Part shown: one piece after another, positions 22,516-33,193 of the stretch
How positions within the stretch are numbered: position 1 is the first letter of the stretch
Layout of the letters: each line of letters begins with the position of its first letter
Origin: Ryuthela nishihirai
Lineage: Eukaryota; Arthropoda; Arachnida; Araneae; Heptathelidae
Assembly: GCA_038380435.1 (NCBI GenBank)
Contig: JAWZYU010000028.1
Coordinates: 45,629,095 to 45,693,094, forward strand
Length of the DNA: 64,000 bases
Direction: 5' to 3'
Translations under genes and position numbers: made by a program
The notes under the pieces: model-generated
Databases searched by the model: none
The model's input: only the letters and a program-made list of their open reading frames with translations
Told to the model about the DNA's origin: nothing

Positions 22516-22935
22516 TAGTGTGGAATGGGCTAAAAAATATTGGGAACCACTGGTATACAAGGTAAATATTTCTTCAACTAGTTTTGTACAGAAAAAACTA
22601 TTTGATTTTCATGAAGGGGTGACTAGAAAATAATAGTTGATAAAAGTTCAACCCAGAAAGATTGGAAGACTTTGGTTCTTATATAGATTTTTCTCTTATT
22701 TACTGTAGTAGTTTTTGTTAGTTATGAACATCTTTTACTTATCTAAATTTTTTGCTTACTCACAAAGTCTTCTTTGCTGATTAATTGTCTTTTCTTTTTT
22801 TACGTGCCTTATTACCTTTAGAGCTTATATTATTATTGTTCATTGAAGAATTTTTTTTATTAAACATTCCTTTTCGTGTATACTTCTATATCTTAATTTT
22901 GTGTCTACTCTAGATTAAAGTCCCAGTCAACAGAT
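22516..22935. other. AT-rich intron spacer
   Basis: Nothing recognisable beyond a G-run where the next SINE begins. Confidence 0.35.
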
Positions 22936-23414
22936 GGGGGGGGGGGGGGGGCTCAGTCGGTAGCGCGCCAGGCTCGTAATCTGTAGTTCCCAGGTTCGAG
23001 TCCCAGCTGGGTCAGCGTTGAGATTTATCTCCGGAAAATTCCCCGCCCTGCCCACGGTCAGTAGGGGACACCGATGGGCTTGGAAAGGTCGCCGTCCGTC
23101 GGATGGGACGTTAAGCCGTGGCCCCGTGTGCAGGAGAGCCATACCCTGTGCACGTTAAAGAATATGCTGGATGGCCTTGACTGGAGGCCAACAGCTCCCG
23201 ATAGCTGTTCTAGTGGGTCCCCTCCCCCAACCTCCTCTGAGCCTTCGGGGTCCATGTGACCTGGCCATTTAGCCCATGGTATGCAAAAAAGTGCCGCTCA
23301 GAGGTAAAACAACCCAAACAACCCCCAACCCTCTCTGAGCCCTCGGGGTCTTTGTGAAGTGGACATTTAGCCCACGTTGTGCAAAAAAGTGCCTCTCAGA
23401 AGTAAAACAACCCA
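22936..23414 (+). mobile_element. SINE-A with an extra partial tail module
   Basis: The head is preceded by a 17-G run. The first tail ends near 23320. A second partial 3' module (CCTCTCTGAGCCCTCGGGGTC to GTAAAACAACCCAA) follows, lacking the CGTTAAAG start. The body has a substituted patch near 23190-23205. Confidence 0.85.
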
Positions 23415-23579
23415 AAGCCAATTAAATACTTTCCATGAAATTGCAACAGAATTTTTAAAATATACCCAAAATTTCAGGAGGTGCAAGGTGGAAAAACCCC
23501 CAAAAACTCTTAAAATGTGCAAATGCATATATGACAAAATATTCTTTAATAAAATTTCTTCTTTTTATTTACTAAACAG

Positions 23580-23652
23580 GGAGACTGAATCCACCATCTA
23601 TGATACCGAATTTTCCTCCACCATTCCCGCATTTTCCAGCTTTAGGGGGAAG
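23580..23652 (+). CDS. Ror: Probable ROR linker exon, proline-rich
   Basis: A 73-bp segment between ACTAAACAG (acceptor) and GTAAGT (donor at 23653). The Ig exon leaves one base (G). Joined to this segment, the frame reads Gly-Arg-Leu-Asn-Pro-Pro, then SMIPNFPPPFPHFPALGG, with no stop, and leaves two bases (phase 2 out). In vertebrate ROR the Ig domain is followed directly by a short proline-rich linker before the frizzled domain, which is what this peptide looks like. The unphased frame here would give an unrelated sequence, so phase compatibility is a real constraint. Weak points: the exon is short, proline-rich sequence is not diagnostic, and no frizzled exon was found downstream. The intron before it is 9,620 bp. 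Confidence 0.65.
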
Positions 23653-23888
23653 GTAAGTTTTATTTTTCTAATCTTATAACATTCTAACTTTTATTAAGAT
23701 TTTTATCAACACAATTTACCAGTCTCCATATCAGAGTGATACAGGGAGAAAAATTAGAAGTTCACACTAGCGAATTTTCAAGGAAAATGTGAAGTTTCTT
23801 ATTTTCAGCATTTAGCTCCCTCTAACAGTGAAAATTCGAACTAATGGCTGACTAGGAAAATTAAAAAGTATTGTTTTATTAGTATCTA
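23653..23888. other. Intron start, AT-rich
   Basis: Sequence after the donor site with no recognised element before the foldback transposon at 23889. Confidence 0.4.
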
Positions 23889-24548
23889 TGTTACCGCTAA
23901 AGCTCGAAAGCCGTTAATGTGCACATTACCTAGCTAATCTGCAGATTAACTGATTTGCTCCGTTAACGTGCGGAATCAAGAGTTTTCCGCATTTTACCTA
24001 GGTAATGTGCACATTAACGGCTTCCGTATCGTTAAAGTTCAAAAGTTTGTTTCTCTCATAGTGGTGAATCTCTTGAATATGAATCTTCGTGTCACGTGAT
24101 TCACTCGTCCACATTATAAAAAACGCCCCGGATGAGCGGAGGCCAAGTGAGAACGAATCGGTAGAGTGATTCATTCTTGATAACGAATCACTAAAATGAT
24201 TCGTTCTCACTTGGCCTGCTCATTTTGGGGGCGTTTTTTATAATTCGGACGACTGATTCATGTTGACAGAGGGATGACCCTGGTTTCAACTCTACTCTCG
24301 GACACTAGATAAATAACATTATGTTAATTTAAGCGTACAGAAACGTTCCTGTTGTTCCAGCAAAGATCTTATTTTCACTTTAACGAGTGCCTAGTAGGTA
24401 ATGTGCAGATTATCCAGGTAATTTGCAGATTACCTAGGTAATTTGAGAAATGAAACAATTTTCCGCACGTTAACGGATCACCCTAGTTAATCTGCACAAT
24501 ACCTAGATAATCTGTAGAATAACTGATTTCTGCAATTTAGCGGTAACA
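23889..24548. mobile_element. 660-bp foldback DNA transposon, non-autonomous
   Basis: Terminal inverted repeats TGTTACCGCTAAA (23889-23901) and TTTAGCGGTAACA (24536-24548). Inside are several nested inverted motifs (AATGTGCACATTA, CTAGGTAATGTGC) and a central palindrome of about 165 nt at 24097-24260 with arms CCAAGTGAGAACGAATC and GATTCGTTCTCACTTGG. No TSD is obvious and no transposase is present, so the superfamily is unassigned. Confidence 0.72.
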
Positions 24549-24798
24549 CCTGTTATATACAACTCAAAGAGAATTTTCCATTATCTCTTAAAACAAAAAA
24601 TGTTGCGTTTTTTCACCCCCCCCCCGTGGGATAAAGAAGGCAATCATGACTTCCAATGTAAATATCTTGACCATAACACTCTACCACCAAAATTTCAAAT
24701 TTCTAATGAAGATAGATCGTTTGTACTATTCGTTTCAAATTTCGTCATTTTCTATCCTTTTCCACTGTTAGAAAGTGCTGATCAATCAATTGTAAATA

Positions 24799-25236
24799 CA
24801 GGGTGTCTCAAAAATATAGGTACAAACTTTTAGGGGAGGTAGATAACATCTAAAGGAATGAGGATTGTATAAGAAACAATAACCAGAAACGTTACCCGTA
24901 AGTCAACAGGCGGCGCTGTTCATCAGTTCGTTAGAGGGGAAATTTCGGATTTCCTCATTCGAGCGGTAGTCGGCTGACGAAGAGCATGAAAAGGTATTCG
25001 AACAGGGAGCTGGCAGACGTGCACTTAGTGTATGGTAACATCTAGTACGCCATTTGTAACAATTATGTCCAATAAATGTTTTCCCATTAATCACTGTCTT
25101 GTGTCCTTTCAGATCTTGTACCTCTGCTACCACTTTCCCATGACGTTTCCGGTTATGGGTTCCTATGCAATTCTCATTCCTTTAGATGTTATCTACCTCC
25201 CGTGAAAGTTTGCACCTATATTTTTGAGACACCCTG
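24799..25236. mobile_element. Tc1/mariner-type MITE, 438 bp
   Basis: TIRs CAGGGTGTCTCAAAAATATA and TATATTTTTGAGACACCCTG are almost perfect over about 30 bp and flanked by TA (24797-24798, 25237-25238). The subterminal inverted repeat also covers GGGGAGGTAGATAACATCTA. No open frame of transposase length, so it is non-autonomous. Confidence 0.87.
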
Positions 25237-25238
25237 TA

Positions 25239-25560
25239 TAAACTATAACCTGTGGGGTTGAATCCAAGAAGTTTCTTTGAGGAAAAACATGAGTATCCGA
25301 AAAGTACCTTTGCGAGTGGGGGGGGGGGGGGAGAATATCCAGGAGGTACCTTTAAAAGAAAAAGGAGTATTCAAGATGTCCTTTGTACACATAAGGTAAC
25401 TTTGAAGAATGATAAATGAGTGTTCAAGAAGTACACTCATTTTTGATTGACTCCTGAAATTGGGGGGGGGGGAAATAAGTATTTAGGAGGCAACTTTGTA
25501 ATGAAAAAGGAGCATCAGAAAAGTACCTTTGCGGAAGAAATGAGTTTTTCCGATGAATGT
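25239..25560 (+). repeat. Degenerate tandem stretch with G-runs
   Basis: Phrases such as AAGTACCTTTG, GAATAT(C)CAGGAGGTACCTTT and GTGTTCAAGAAGTAC recur about every 60-70 bp with drift. G-runs of 14 and 10 occur at about 25318-25331 and 25461-25470. An old decayed minisatellite. Confidence 0.5.
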
Positions 25561-25690
25561 GAAGTTTCCGTTCTCGTTCATAGATGACGCCACTGGTAAC
25601 AAGGTCGGAAAAAATCGGGAGGATTTAAAGTCGAAATTAGCAGATAAATGATCTAACCGGTGATAATTTACTTGTCTGGGATACCTGGCA
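25561..25690 (+). repeat. Third tRNA-like repeat, diverged copy
   Basis: CGTTC(A)TAGATGACGCCA..GGTAACAAGGTC, TAAAAGTC-like and GGTGATAATTTACTTG motifs parallel the copy at 46375-46540. The tRNA-like part is poorly preserved here. Confidence 0.45.
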
Positions 25691-25694
25691 TGTA

Positions 25695-25885
25695 CAGTTG
25701 CTCAAAAAAGTATCCGGACACTATGGTTGATTACAGAATTCAGAAAAAATATCTGGCAATGACTTTTTTAGAAATTAGTGACACGAAGGTTGCCAGATCA
25801 CTAATTTCTAAAAAAGTCATTGCCAAATATTTTTTCTGAATTCTGTAATCAACCATAGTGTTCGGATACTTTTTTTGAGCGACTG
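25695..25885. mobile_element. Palindromic Tc1/mariner-type MITE, short form
   Basis: CAGTTGCTCAAAAAAGTATC to GATACTTTTTTTGAGCGACTG, TA on both sides. The arms pair nearly perfectly and the CACGTGACACG centre has collapsed to GTGACACG, giving a 191-bp element. Confidence 0.87.
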
Positions 25886-25937
25886 TAACTCACATCCCCT
25901 TTTGGGATGGAACAAATTTTTTTTTCATTCAAAACAG

Positions 25938-26497
25938 GGGGCGGGGGTGGCTCAGTCGGTAGCGCGCCAGGCTCGTAATCTGTGGTTCCCAGGTTCGAGT
26001 CCCAGCTGGGTCAGCGTTGAGATTTATCTCCGCAAAATTCCCCGCCCTGCCCACGGTCAGTAGGGGACACCGATGGGCTTGGAAAAGCCGCCGTCCGTCG
26101 GATGGGACGTTAAGCCGTGGTCCCGTGTGCGGGAGAGCCATACCCTGTGCACGTTAAAGTACACGATGGGTGAACTTGCCGGGACTCTGCCATCTGTATC
26201 TTAACAGCTGTTCAGTGGGTTCCCTTCCCCCAACCTTCTCTGAGCCTTCGGGGTCCATGTGACCTGGCCATTTAGCCATGGTGTGCAAAAAAGTGCCGCT
26301 CAGAGGTAAAACAACCCAACGTTAAAGAACACGCTGGATGGCCTTGACGGGAGGCTACCATCTGTCTCCCAACAGCTCTTCCAGTGGGTCCCCTCCCCCA
26401 ACCTTCTCTGAGCCTTCGGGGTCTATGTGACGTGGCCATTTAGCCCATGGTGTGCAAAAAAGTGCCGCTCAGAGGTAAAACAACCCAACCCAACATA
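25938..26497 (+). mobile_element. SINE-A copy with two tail modules and TSD
   Basis: CAAAACAG at 25930-25937 and 26498-26505 encloses head, body and both 3' modules. The junction is ACAACCCAACGTTAAAGAAC near 26320. The multi-module form is therefore inside the TSDs. Confidence 0.9.
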
Positions 26498-26885
26498 CAA
26501 AACAGTTTCTTGAGTTCTATTATAACCCATTGGAAGATAGAAAAAAAAATGCAGAACTTAATATATCGTCTTAATTTTCTACACTTTTTATTCAACCAAT
26601 CCAAAAAATAATTTTTCTCATATCTCTAAAAATAAAATAAGCTCAATGTCTACAAACTGACAGACGACATAGCGAAAATATTAGCTTATTCTTTTTTTAA
26701 AAAAAAGGAGTTAAAAAAACAGCCTTTTGGCGATTTATAAAAAAAAATTAGAAAATGACTAAAGAAAAGGGCATTGGAATACCTTCGAAAAACATTGTGT
26801 TATGTAACGAACAATTGAGTGATTTTAAATAATCCAAGAATGTAAAGTTTTGAGTGCATAACAATTTGATTTCTATATACACGGG
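26498..26885. other. A-rich spacer
   Basis: No feature recognised. Confidence 0.35.
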
Positions 26886-27440
26886 GGTTGGGTTGTTTTA
26901 CCTCTGAGCGGCACTTTTTTGCACACCGTGGGCTAAATGGCCAGGTCACATGGACCCCGAAGGCTCAGAGAAGGTTGGGGGAGGGGACCCACTGGAACAG
27001 CTGTTGGGAGACAGATGGTAGCCTTCTGTCAAGGCCATCCAGCGTGTTCTTTAACTTTGGGTTGTTTTACCTCTGAGCGGCTCTTGTTTTGCACACCATG
27101 GGCTAAATGGCCAGGTCACATGGACCCCGAAGGCTCAGAGAAGGTTGGGGGCGGGGACCCACTGGAACAGCTGTTGGGAGACAGATGGTAGCCTCCCGTC
27201 AAGGCATCCAGCGAGTTCTTTAACGTGCACAGGGTGTGGCTCTCCCGCACACGGGGCTACGGCTTAACGTCCCATCCGACGGACGGAGACCTTTCCAAGC
27301 CCATCGGTGTCCCCTACTGACCGTGGGCAGGGCGGGGAATTTTGCGGAGATAAATCTCAACGCTGACCCAGCTGGGACTCGAACCTGGGAACTACAGATT
27401 ACGAGCCTGGCGCGCTACCGACTGAGCCACCCCCGCCCAT
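26886..27440 (-). mobile_element. SINE-A copy with two tail modules
   Basis: 3' ends are near 26888 and 27058. Flanks show an imperfect duplication, TATATACACGGGG on the left and ATATACGGGG on the right, followed by a G-run. Confidence 0.88.
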
Positions 27441-28046
27441 ATACGGGGGGGGGGGGGAGTTGAACGTCCGCATCTTGTACGGGCCTCGGATTTAGGTCCC
27501 TGATAATCAGTGACTGAGCTCGCTAACGAAACAGAAATCTAAATCGCATTTACTGAAAGCACAAGGAAGTTATTCCGTTTCCATAACAACCACCAATGTT
27601 AGATTTGATTGGTGGGAACTCGTGAGAGAGTGACACATGTCCCTGTTCGCTCTATCGTAGTCATATTTTTCCCATTTGTTATCAAGCCAGAAGGCCTAGA
27701 AGCTTATATATAGATTACAGCACCATTGAACCTGGATTCGAACCTGGACTCTCTGCAGTTGCACTGTCATCGCTATAGACTGTGCACCAGAGACGAAAGT
27801 TTCTGAGTCTGCACTATATTTTTTCTGTTGTTGGGATGTTTTCATCATCCAATCGTTGACTAAATGGCCACGTCAAAAAAATTGATAAATTTTAAGTAGT
27901 TTAATGTTGAACACAAGAACTGGACCATTGATGAGGATTGACAGAAGACTTTTGGCAAGGTTATTGGCCAAGAAATGGCAACTTTAAGGTGTAGAATAAT
28001 ATCATTTTAACTTGTACCGTATAATTGTTCCTAATTTATACAACTT
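27441..28046. other. Unassigned, with one tRNA-like scrap
   Basis: At 27727-27790 the minus strand reads like a tRNA-type head (GGTTCGAATCCAGG, with the A-box side near 27785). It is too decayed to be a gene and is probably a remnant SINE head. The rest is AT-rich. Confidence 0.4.
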
Positions 28047-28100
28047 TCTGCTGTCAGACCTCTGTGGCAAGCAGCTGCTTGAGGGGATATTTATTTTTTT
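28047..28100 (+). mobile_element. SINE-B 3' fragment
   Basis: CTGTCAGACCTCTGTGGCAA, GCAGCTGCTTGAGGGG and an AT tail: the last 50 bp of SINE-B. Confidence 0.75.
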
Positions 28101-28377
28101 TTATAACGTACACTACATAATTGTCCCTAACTTAACTTGTACTGTACGATCTTAAGCAACGTAAATTAACTTTAACTAACGTAATTTTAACTTGTTTGAA
28201 TTTAAACTGCAGCGAAATTGATCCTCCAATGACTTCTATCTGAACACAATGTTCTGTACTTTTGCAACAATCTAATAAATCTCATATAAGCTCTATATAG
28301 GTTCATGTTTAATTCAGCGACAATTGGATGCAAATGGAGTTTTTTCGAGTTTAAATGTTTTTTTTACTACTTTTTTA

Positions 28378-28553
28378 CTACGATATAAGGGACCTGGGTT
28401 CAAGCCCCGGGTAAGGCATGGCTGTATGTGTCGTTTTTCTGCTGAGGTCCTGCCATCCTCTCAGACCTTCTACTATGGCATATAAACTGACAGGCTCCTG
28501 TCAGACCTCTGTGGCAAGCAGCTGCTTGAGGGAGTATTTATTTTTTTTTTATA
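28378..28553 (+). mobile_element. SINE-B, 5' truncated
   Basis: Begins at CTACGATATAAGGGACCTGG just before the B-box GGTTCAAGCCCCGG. The body and tail are complete (GAGGGAGTATTTATTTTTT). The A-box side is missing. Confidence 0.85.
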
Positions 28554-28639
28554 TATGTATAATTATTTTTTTCTTATATTTCGATATATTTTATATTCTG
28601 TCACAATTTACTTCTTCCTAATATTTACATTTGTCTTGC

Positions 28640-29275
28640 CAACAATGTAAATTAAAGGGAAAAGAGAATGGAAAGGATGAGAGGACGAAAGGGGGTAAAT
28701 TAGGGAGTTTAGGAAAGAGTAAGGGAAAGAGATCATGAGAGAGAGAAAAATATATATACATGAAAAGGAAAATACGGGAAAAAGAGAAATAAAAAAGAAA
28801 GAAAGAAAAAAATAAGCATGGGAAAGAGAAAGAGAAATATCTGTAAGAGGGAAGATTAAAAAAAAAGAAGGCAAAGAGAGAAAGAGGAAAGTTTTTCGAA
28901 CTTATATTAAGTTAATCAAAAAAAATTAAGAGAAAAAAAAGAAAGAAGGGAAAAACGAGAAATCATAAAAGAAAAAGAATGAAAAATATAAAAAAAATGG
29001 AATGGGTAAAAAGAATGAAAAAAAAAAAGAAAAGAAAGAAGGAAATGGGGAGAGCGAAAAAGAAAAGTATTAAAAAAGGAAAACATTGAAAAGAGATAAG
29101 AAGAAATAAGTAGAAACAGGAAAGAAGAGAAGAAGGAAAAAGGAAGTAGGAGGTAGAAAGGAAGAAAGAAAAGAATGATAAGAAGAGATGAAGAAAGAAG
29201 AACAAAAGAAGTCTCTGGTAGAGAAACAAAAAACAAAACAGAAAAGAATGAAGACAGAGATAAACAAAGAGAAGG
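28640..29275 (+). repeat. Purine-rich low-complexity tract
   Basis: Nearly uninterrupted A/G on the + strand (GAAAGAAGAAAAAGAAAG type) for about 630 bp. Overlapping long pyrimidine-encoded open frames on the minus strand are artefacts of composition. Confidence 0.8.
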
Positions 29276-30020
29276 ATTTGTTCGTGTTTCACACCAGAGG
29301 AACTCCAGTGACCCCTCCATCATCAGTGGTATCGTCATCAATAACCACGTGCCGCGAGACCTGGAAGATCGAGACAGAGGACAGGGACGAACCTCGTGCA
29401 ACGAGATTCCTTCTGACATCGCTGATAAATTATCTTCAGGTGGATGTCAGCGCGCATCACAACTCTGACTCTGTGATGGATAGAGATTAAGAACAGGGAT
29501 GCTGCTGGAGGGGGAAAAGAGGAGGAGGCTGTAATAGACACGTGTCCTCGGTATCATTCGTTCTCCGTTCGAGATGGAAGAGGAGGGGGAAAGGAGGAGA
29601 GGTCACTCACGTGGAGAAGGAGGAGGAGAAACGGGATCTGAGCATACCTAACATGATCAGAAGAGAATACAGGAGGAAAGCGGATTTCATGGTTAAGTTG
29701 ATGGATGAATTGTGTTGTTTTCAGGCAGTGGGAGTGATGAGGTATGAGAGAAATGGATAGTAAGAGACTGCAGGCACTAACTGGATTCGTGTCTGAGGAG
29801 TAAAACTACTCAACATAGTTGGTTGACGCTTTCGTATTTTTCTTCGCTTGGTAAAAACAGAATGGCTTTTGTTAACGACAGAGGATTTGATATTTCTTGA
29901 GATGGTTTTGTTAAGCATCATTGCAATCTTGTCTTGGATTATTAACTGAATGGCGCGGTTACGTTTTGTTGTGTAACAAGTTAAAAAGAACATGTCGCTT
30001 AAAATTAAATAAAAAAATGA
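29276..30020. other. Unassigned stretch with balanced base composition
   Basis: Sequence 29280-29760 is less AT-rich than its surroundings and has open frames on both strands, but no domain and no convincing splice pair was seen. It could hold an untranslated exon or regulatory DNA, but nothing positively supports either. Confidence 0.3.
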
Positions 30021-30023
30021 ATA

Positions 30024-30212
30024 AATACCCCCTCAAGCAGCTGCTTGCCACAGAGGTCTGACAGGAGTCTGTCAGTTTATATGCCACAGTAGAAGATCTG
30101 AGAGGATGGCAGGACCTTAGCAGAAAAACGACACATACATCACATGCCTTACCCGGGGCTCGAACCCAGGTCCCTTAGATCAACAGCCAAGCGCGCTAAC
30201 CACTCGGCTAAG
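30024..30212 (-). mobile_element. SINE-B copy
   Basis: Minus-strand copy with tail AATACCCCCTCAAGCAGCTG, body GCCACAGTAGAAGATCTGAG and head GGGCTCGAACCCAGG, ending CTAACCACTCGGC. Near complete. Confidence 0.88.
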
Positions 30213-30321
30213 AAAATTGAAAAGGCTCATGGAAAAGGACGAATTTGGAGGGGAACCCATGCTTCCCTCCCTTGGGAATTTACGATTGTGAGTGAGAAAC
30301 AGACTGCTGATTGACTGACGG

Positions 30322-30828
30322 GTTGTTTTACCTCTGAGCGGCACTTTTTTGCACACCATGGGCTAAACGGCCAGGTTTGCACACCATGGGCTAAACGGCC
30401 ATGGACCCCGAAGGCTCAGAGAAGGTTGGATGAGGGGACCCACTGGAACAGTTGTTGGTAGACAGATGGCAGCCTCCCAGGTTTGCACACCATGGGCTAA
30501 ACGGCCATGGACCCCGAAGGCTCAGAGAAGGTTGGATGAGGGGACCCACTGGAACAGTTGTTGGGAGACAGATGGCAGCCTCCCGTCAAGGCCATGCAGC
30601 GAGTTCTTTAACGTGCACATGGTATGGCTCTCCCGCACAAGGGGCCACGGCTTAACGTCCCATCCGACGGACGGCAGCCTTTCCAAGCCCATCGGTGTCC
30701 CCTACTGAGCGTGGGCAGGGCGAGGAATTTTGCGGAGATAAATCTCAACGCTGACCCAGCTGGGACTCGAACCTGAGAACTACAGATTACGAGCCTGGCG
30801 AGCTACCGACTAAGCCACCCCCGCCCCC
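30322..30828 (-). mobile_element. Rearranged SINE-A with internal duplications
   Basis: TSD GACTGACGG at 30313-30321 and 30829-30837. The segment TTTGCACACCATGGGCTAAA occurs three times (about 30345, 30376, 30481), and the stretch from ATGGACCCCGAAGG to GACAGATGGCAGCC occurs twice. The internal duplications skip the usual CGTTAAAG junction. Confidence 0.87.
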
Positions 30829-30879
30829 GACTGACGGCTGACAGGGGTTCAGTCTGATTCTAACTATGAAGTAGAAGTG

Positions 30880-31290
30880 ATAGAACTCTAAAAATTTGAA
30901 TCTAGGAGTAATCCAGGTCGTAGAGCTTGCGAAAAATCCAAAATTTAACCTCCAATGTGTTCTTTAAAGTCAAAAAGCGGTCACGTAGAGGTCAAACCGT
31001 GATCTACGAGTGCTAGGTGTAAAAATTAGTGTCTGGATGTGTTTCAGGTTGTAGATCTCGGAAACGTTATGAAGTATCGGATCCGGAGCGTCCTTTGAGG
31101 TCAAAGGTTACATTTAGATATACTGGTGCTAGAGAACTGAAAATTGGTGTTTGGGGGTTTACAGATTTCCAGTCATAGATTTCGGAAATTATGCTAAATT
31201 TCGGATGCGCTAGGTCTTCAAAGTCAAAGGTCAAATATAGATCTAATGGTTCTGGAGAGTGAAAATTTTGGTGAATAGGGCCATCGCGGG
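30880..31290 (+). repeat. Degenerate tandem repeat of about 125 bp
   Basis: About three decayed units share the order GTCGTAGA.(T/C)T(T/C)G(C)GAAA, AAATTTCGGATGCG-like, TC(T)TTGAGGTCAAAGGT, ATTTAGAT(A/C)TA(C)TGGTGCTAGAGA and GTGAAAATTGGTG. Some units contain AGGTCA-spaced direct repeats. Confidence 0.6.
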
Positions 31291-31458
31291 CAGTCAAACT
31301 CAAAGATAAGAGGAATTTTCAGATCCGGTGTTGCATTTAAGGTCAAATAGGGGTGGGAATGACCATCCAGAGATCAAGAGATGCCTTGGAAGAAACCGAC
31401 TGATTTCTAGTATATTATTTGCATGCTCCGTCCCGTGGCGCATCCATTTGCATGCTCC

Positions 31459-31656
31459 GTCCCGTGGAGTGGTTAGCGCGTTTGGCTACTGATCTACTGG
31501 ACCTGGGTTCGAGCCCCGGGTACGGCATGGATGTTCGTGTTGTTTTCTGCTGAGGTCCCGCCATCCTCTCAGATCTTCTGCTATGGCATATAAACTGGCA
31601 GGCTCCTGTCAGACCTCTGTGGCAAGCAGCTGCTTGAGGGGGTATTTATTATTAGT
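31459..31656 (+). mobile_element. SINE-B copy with duplicated 5' flank
   Basis: Head CCCGTGGAGTGGTTAGCGCG, B-box GGTTCGAGCCCCGG, tail GGGGGTATTTATTATTAG. TTTGCATGCTCCGTCCCGTGG occurs just upstream (31418-31438) and again across the element start (31447-31467), a local tandem duplication. Confidence 0.88.
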
Positions 31657-32025
31657 TATATTTATTTGCAAGACTTTTTTCCTTTCTTTTTGAAACGCAG
31701 TTAAAATGGGGGAAAAAAAACGTTTGTTACCATGCCAACTGGAGAGACGGTACAGATACTCTGAGTCTGCGCAGTTTAAACTTTGACAGTTTTCGTAGAT
31801 CAAAATTCAAAGACCTATTACTGTTATCAAAGTTTTAAACAACAACGTAAAAATCATTATATTTTATAGCACTCTAATAATGTTATGTCTCGTATAGGAC
31901 ACAATGGTGATATTTTGAAACATTGTATTATAGTGAGATAGGCTGCCACATGAACTCCTTGATGCATGCGATTGTTTTCGTTCCGTAGGATTCACAGTCT
32001 CTGCTCCTATGCTCGGAATAGGTGG
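31657..32025. other. AT-rich spacer
   Basis: No feature recognised. Confidence 0.35.
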
Positions 32026-32965
32026 GGAGGGGGGCGGCGGCTCAGTCGGTAGCGCGCCAGGCTCGTAATCTGTAGTTCCCAGGTTCGAGTCCCAGCTGAG
32101 TCAGTGTTGAGATTTATCTCCGCAAAACTCTCCGCCCTGCCCACGGTCAGTAGGGGACACCGATGGGCTTGGAAAGGACGCCGTCCGTCGGATGGGACGT
32201 TAAGCCGTAGCTCCTTGTGCGGAAGAGCCATACCCTGTGCACGTTGAAGAACACTCTAGATGGCCTTGACGGGAGGCTACCATCTCTCTCCCAACAGCTG
32301 CTCCAGTGGGTCCCCTCCCCCGTGGAGTGGTTAGCGCTTTTGGCTACTGATCTACGGGACCTGGGTTCGAGCCCCGGGTAAGGCATGGATGTTCGTGTTG
32401 TTTTCTGCTGAGGTCCGCCATCCTCTCAGATCTTCTGCTATGGCATATAAACTGGCAGGCTCCTGTCAGACCTCTGTGGCAAGCAGCTGCTTGAGGGGGT
32501 ATTTATTATTAGTTATATAATAATAGTAATATAATATATAATAATAGTTCTCTGAGCCTTCGGGGTCCATGAGACCTGGCCATTTAGCCCATAGTGTGCA
32601 AAAAAGTGCCGCTCAGAGGAAAAACAACCCAACGTTAAAGAACACGCTGGATGGCCTTGACGGGAGGCTACCATCTGTCTCCCAACAGCTGTTCCAGTGG
32701 GTCCCCTCCCCCAAACTTCTCTGAGCCTTCGGGGTCCATGAGACCTGGCCATTTAGCCCATGGTGTGCAAAAAAGTGCCGCTCAGAGGAAAAACAACCCA
32801 ACGTTAAAGAACACGCTGGATGGCCTTGACGGGAGGCTACCATCTGTCTCCCAACAGCTGTTCCAGTGGGTCCCCTCCCCCAACCTACCCTGAGACTTCG
32901 AGGTCCATGTGACCTGGCCATTTAGCCCATGGTGTGCAAAAAAGTGCCGCTCAGAGGTAAAATAA
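32026..32965 (+). mobile_element. SINE-A with several tail modules, interrupted by SINE-B
   Basis: Head and body lie at 32026-32317. After the SINE-B insertion and an AT stretch, the tail resumes at 32549 (TTCTCTGAGCCTTCGGGG) and two further complete 3' modules follow, joined at ACAACCCAACGTTAAAG (about 32630 and 32800). It ends TAAAATAACTCAACCC. Confidence 0.85.
32318..32518 (+). mobile_element. SINE-B inside SINE-A
   Basis: Nearly identical to the copy at 31459-31656, including GGATGTTCGTGTTGTTTTC and the downstream TATTTATTATTAGTTATA. The host SINE breaks at CCCCTCCCCC. No TSD is evident. Confidence 0.88.
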
Positions 32966-32976
32966 CTCAACCCAAC

Positions 32977-33193
32977 GTCCATTAGATGGAACTTTAAGTC
33001 GTGGCCCCGTGTGCTGGAAGGCCATACCCTGTGCACATTAAAGAACATGCTGGATGGCCTTAATGGGAGGCTACCATCTGTCTCCTAACAGATGTTCCCC
33101 CGAACCTTCTCAGAGCCCTAGGGGTACTTGTAACCTGGCCATTTAGCCCGTTGTGCGCAAAAAAGTGTCGGTCAGAGGTGAAATATCCCAACC
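32977..33193 (+). mobile_element. Older SINE-A 3' part
   Basis: From GTCCATTAGATGGAACTTTAA to GTGAAATATCCCAACC. The head is absent and divergence is high. Confidence 0.75.
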
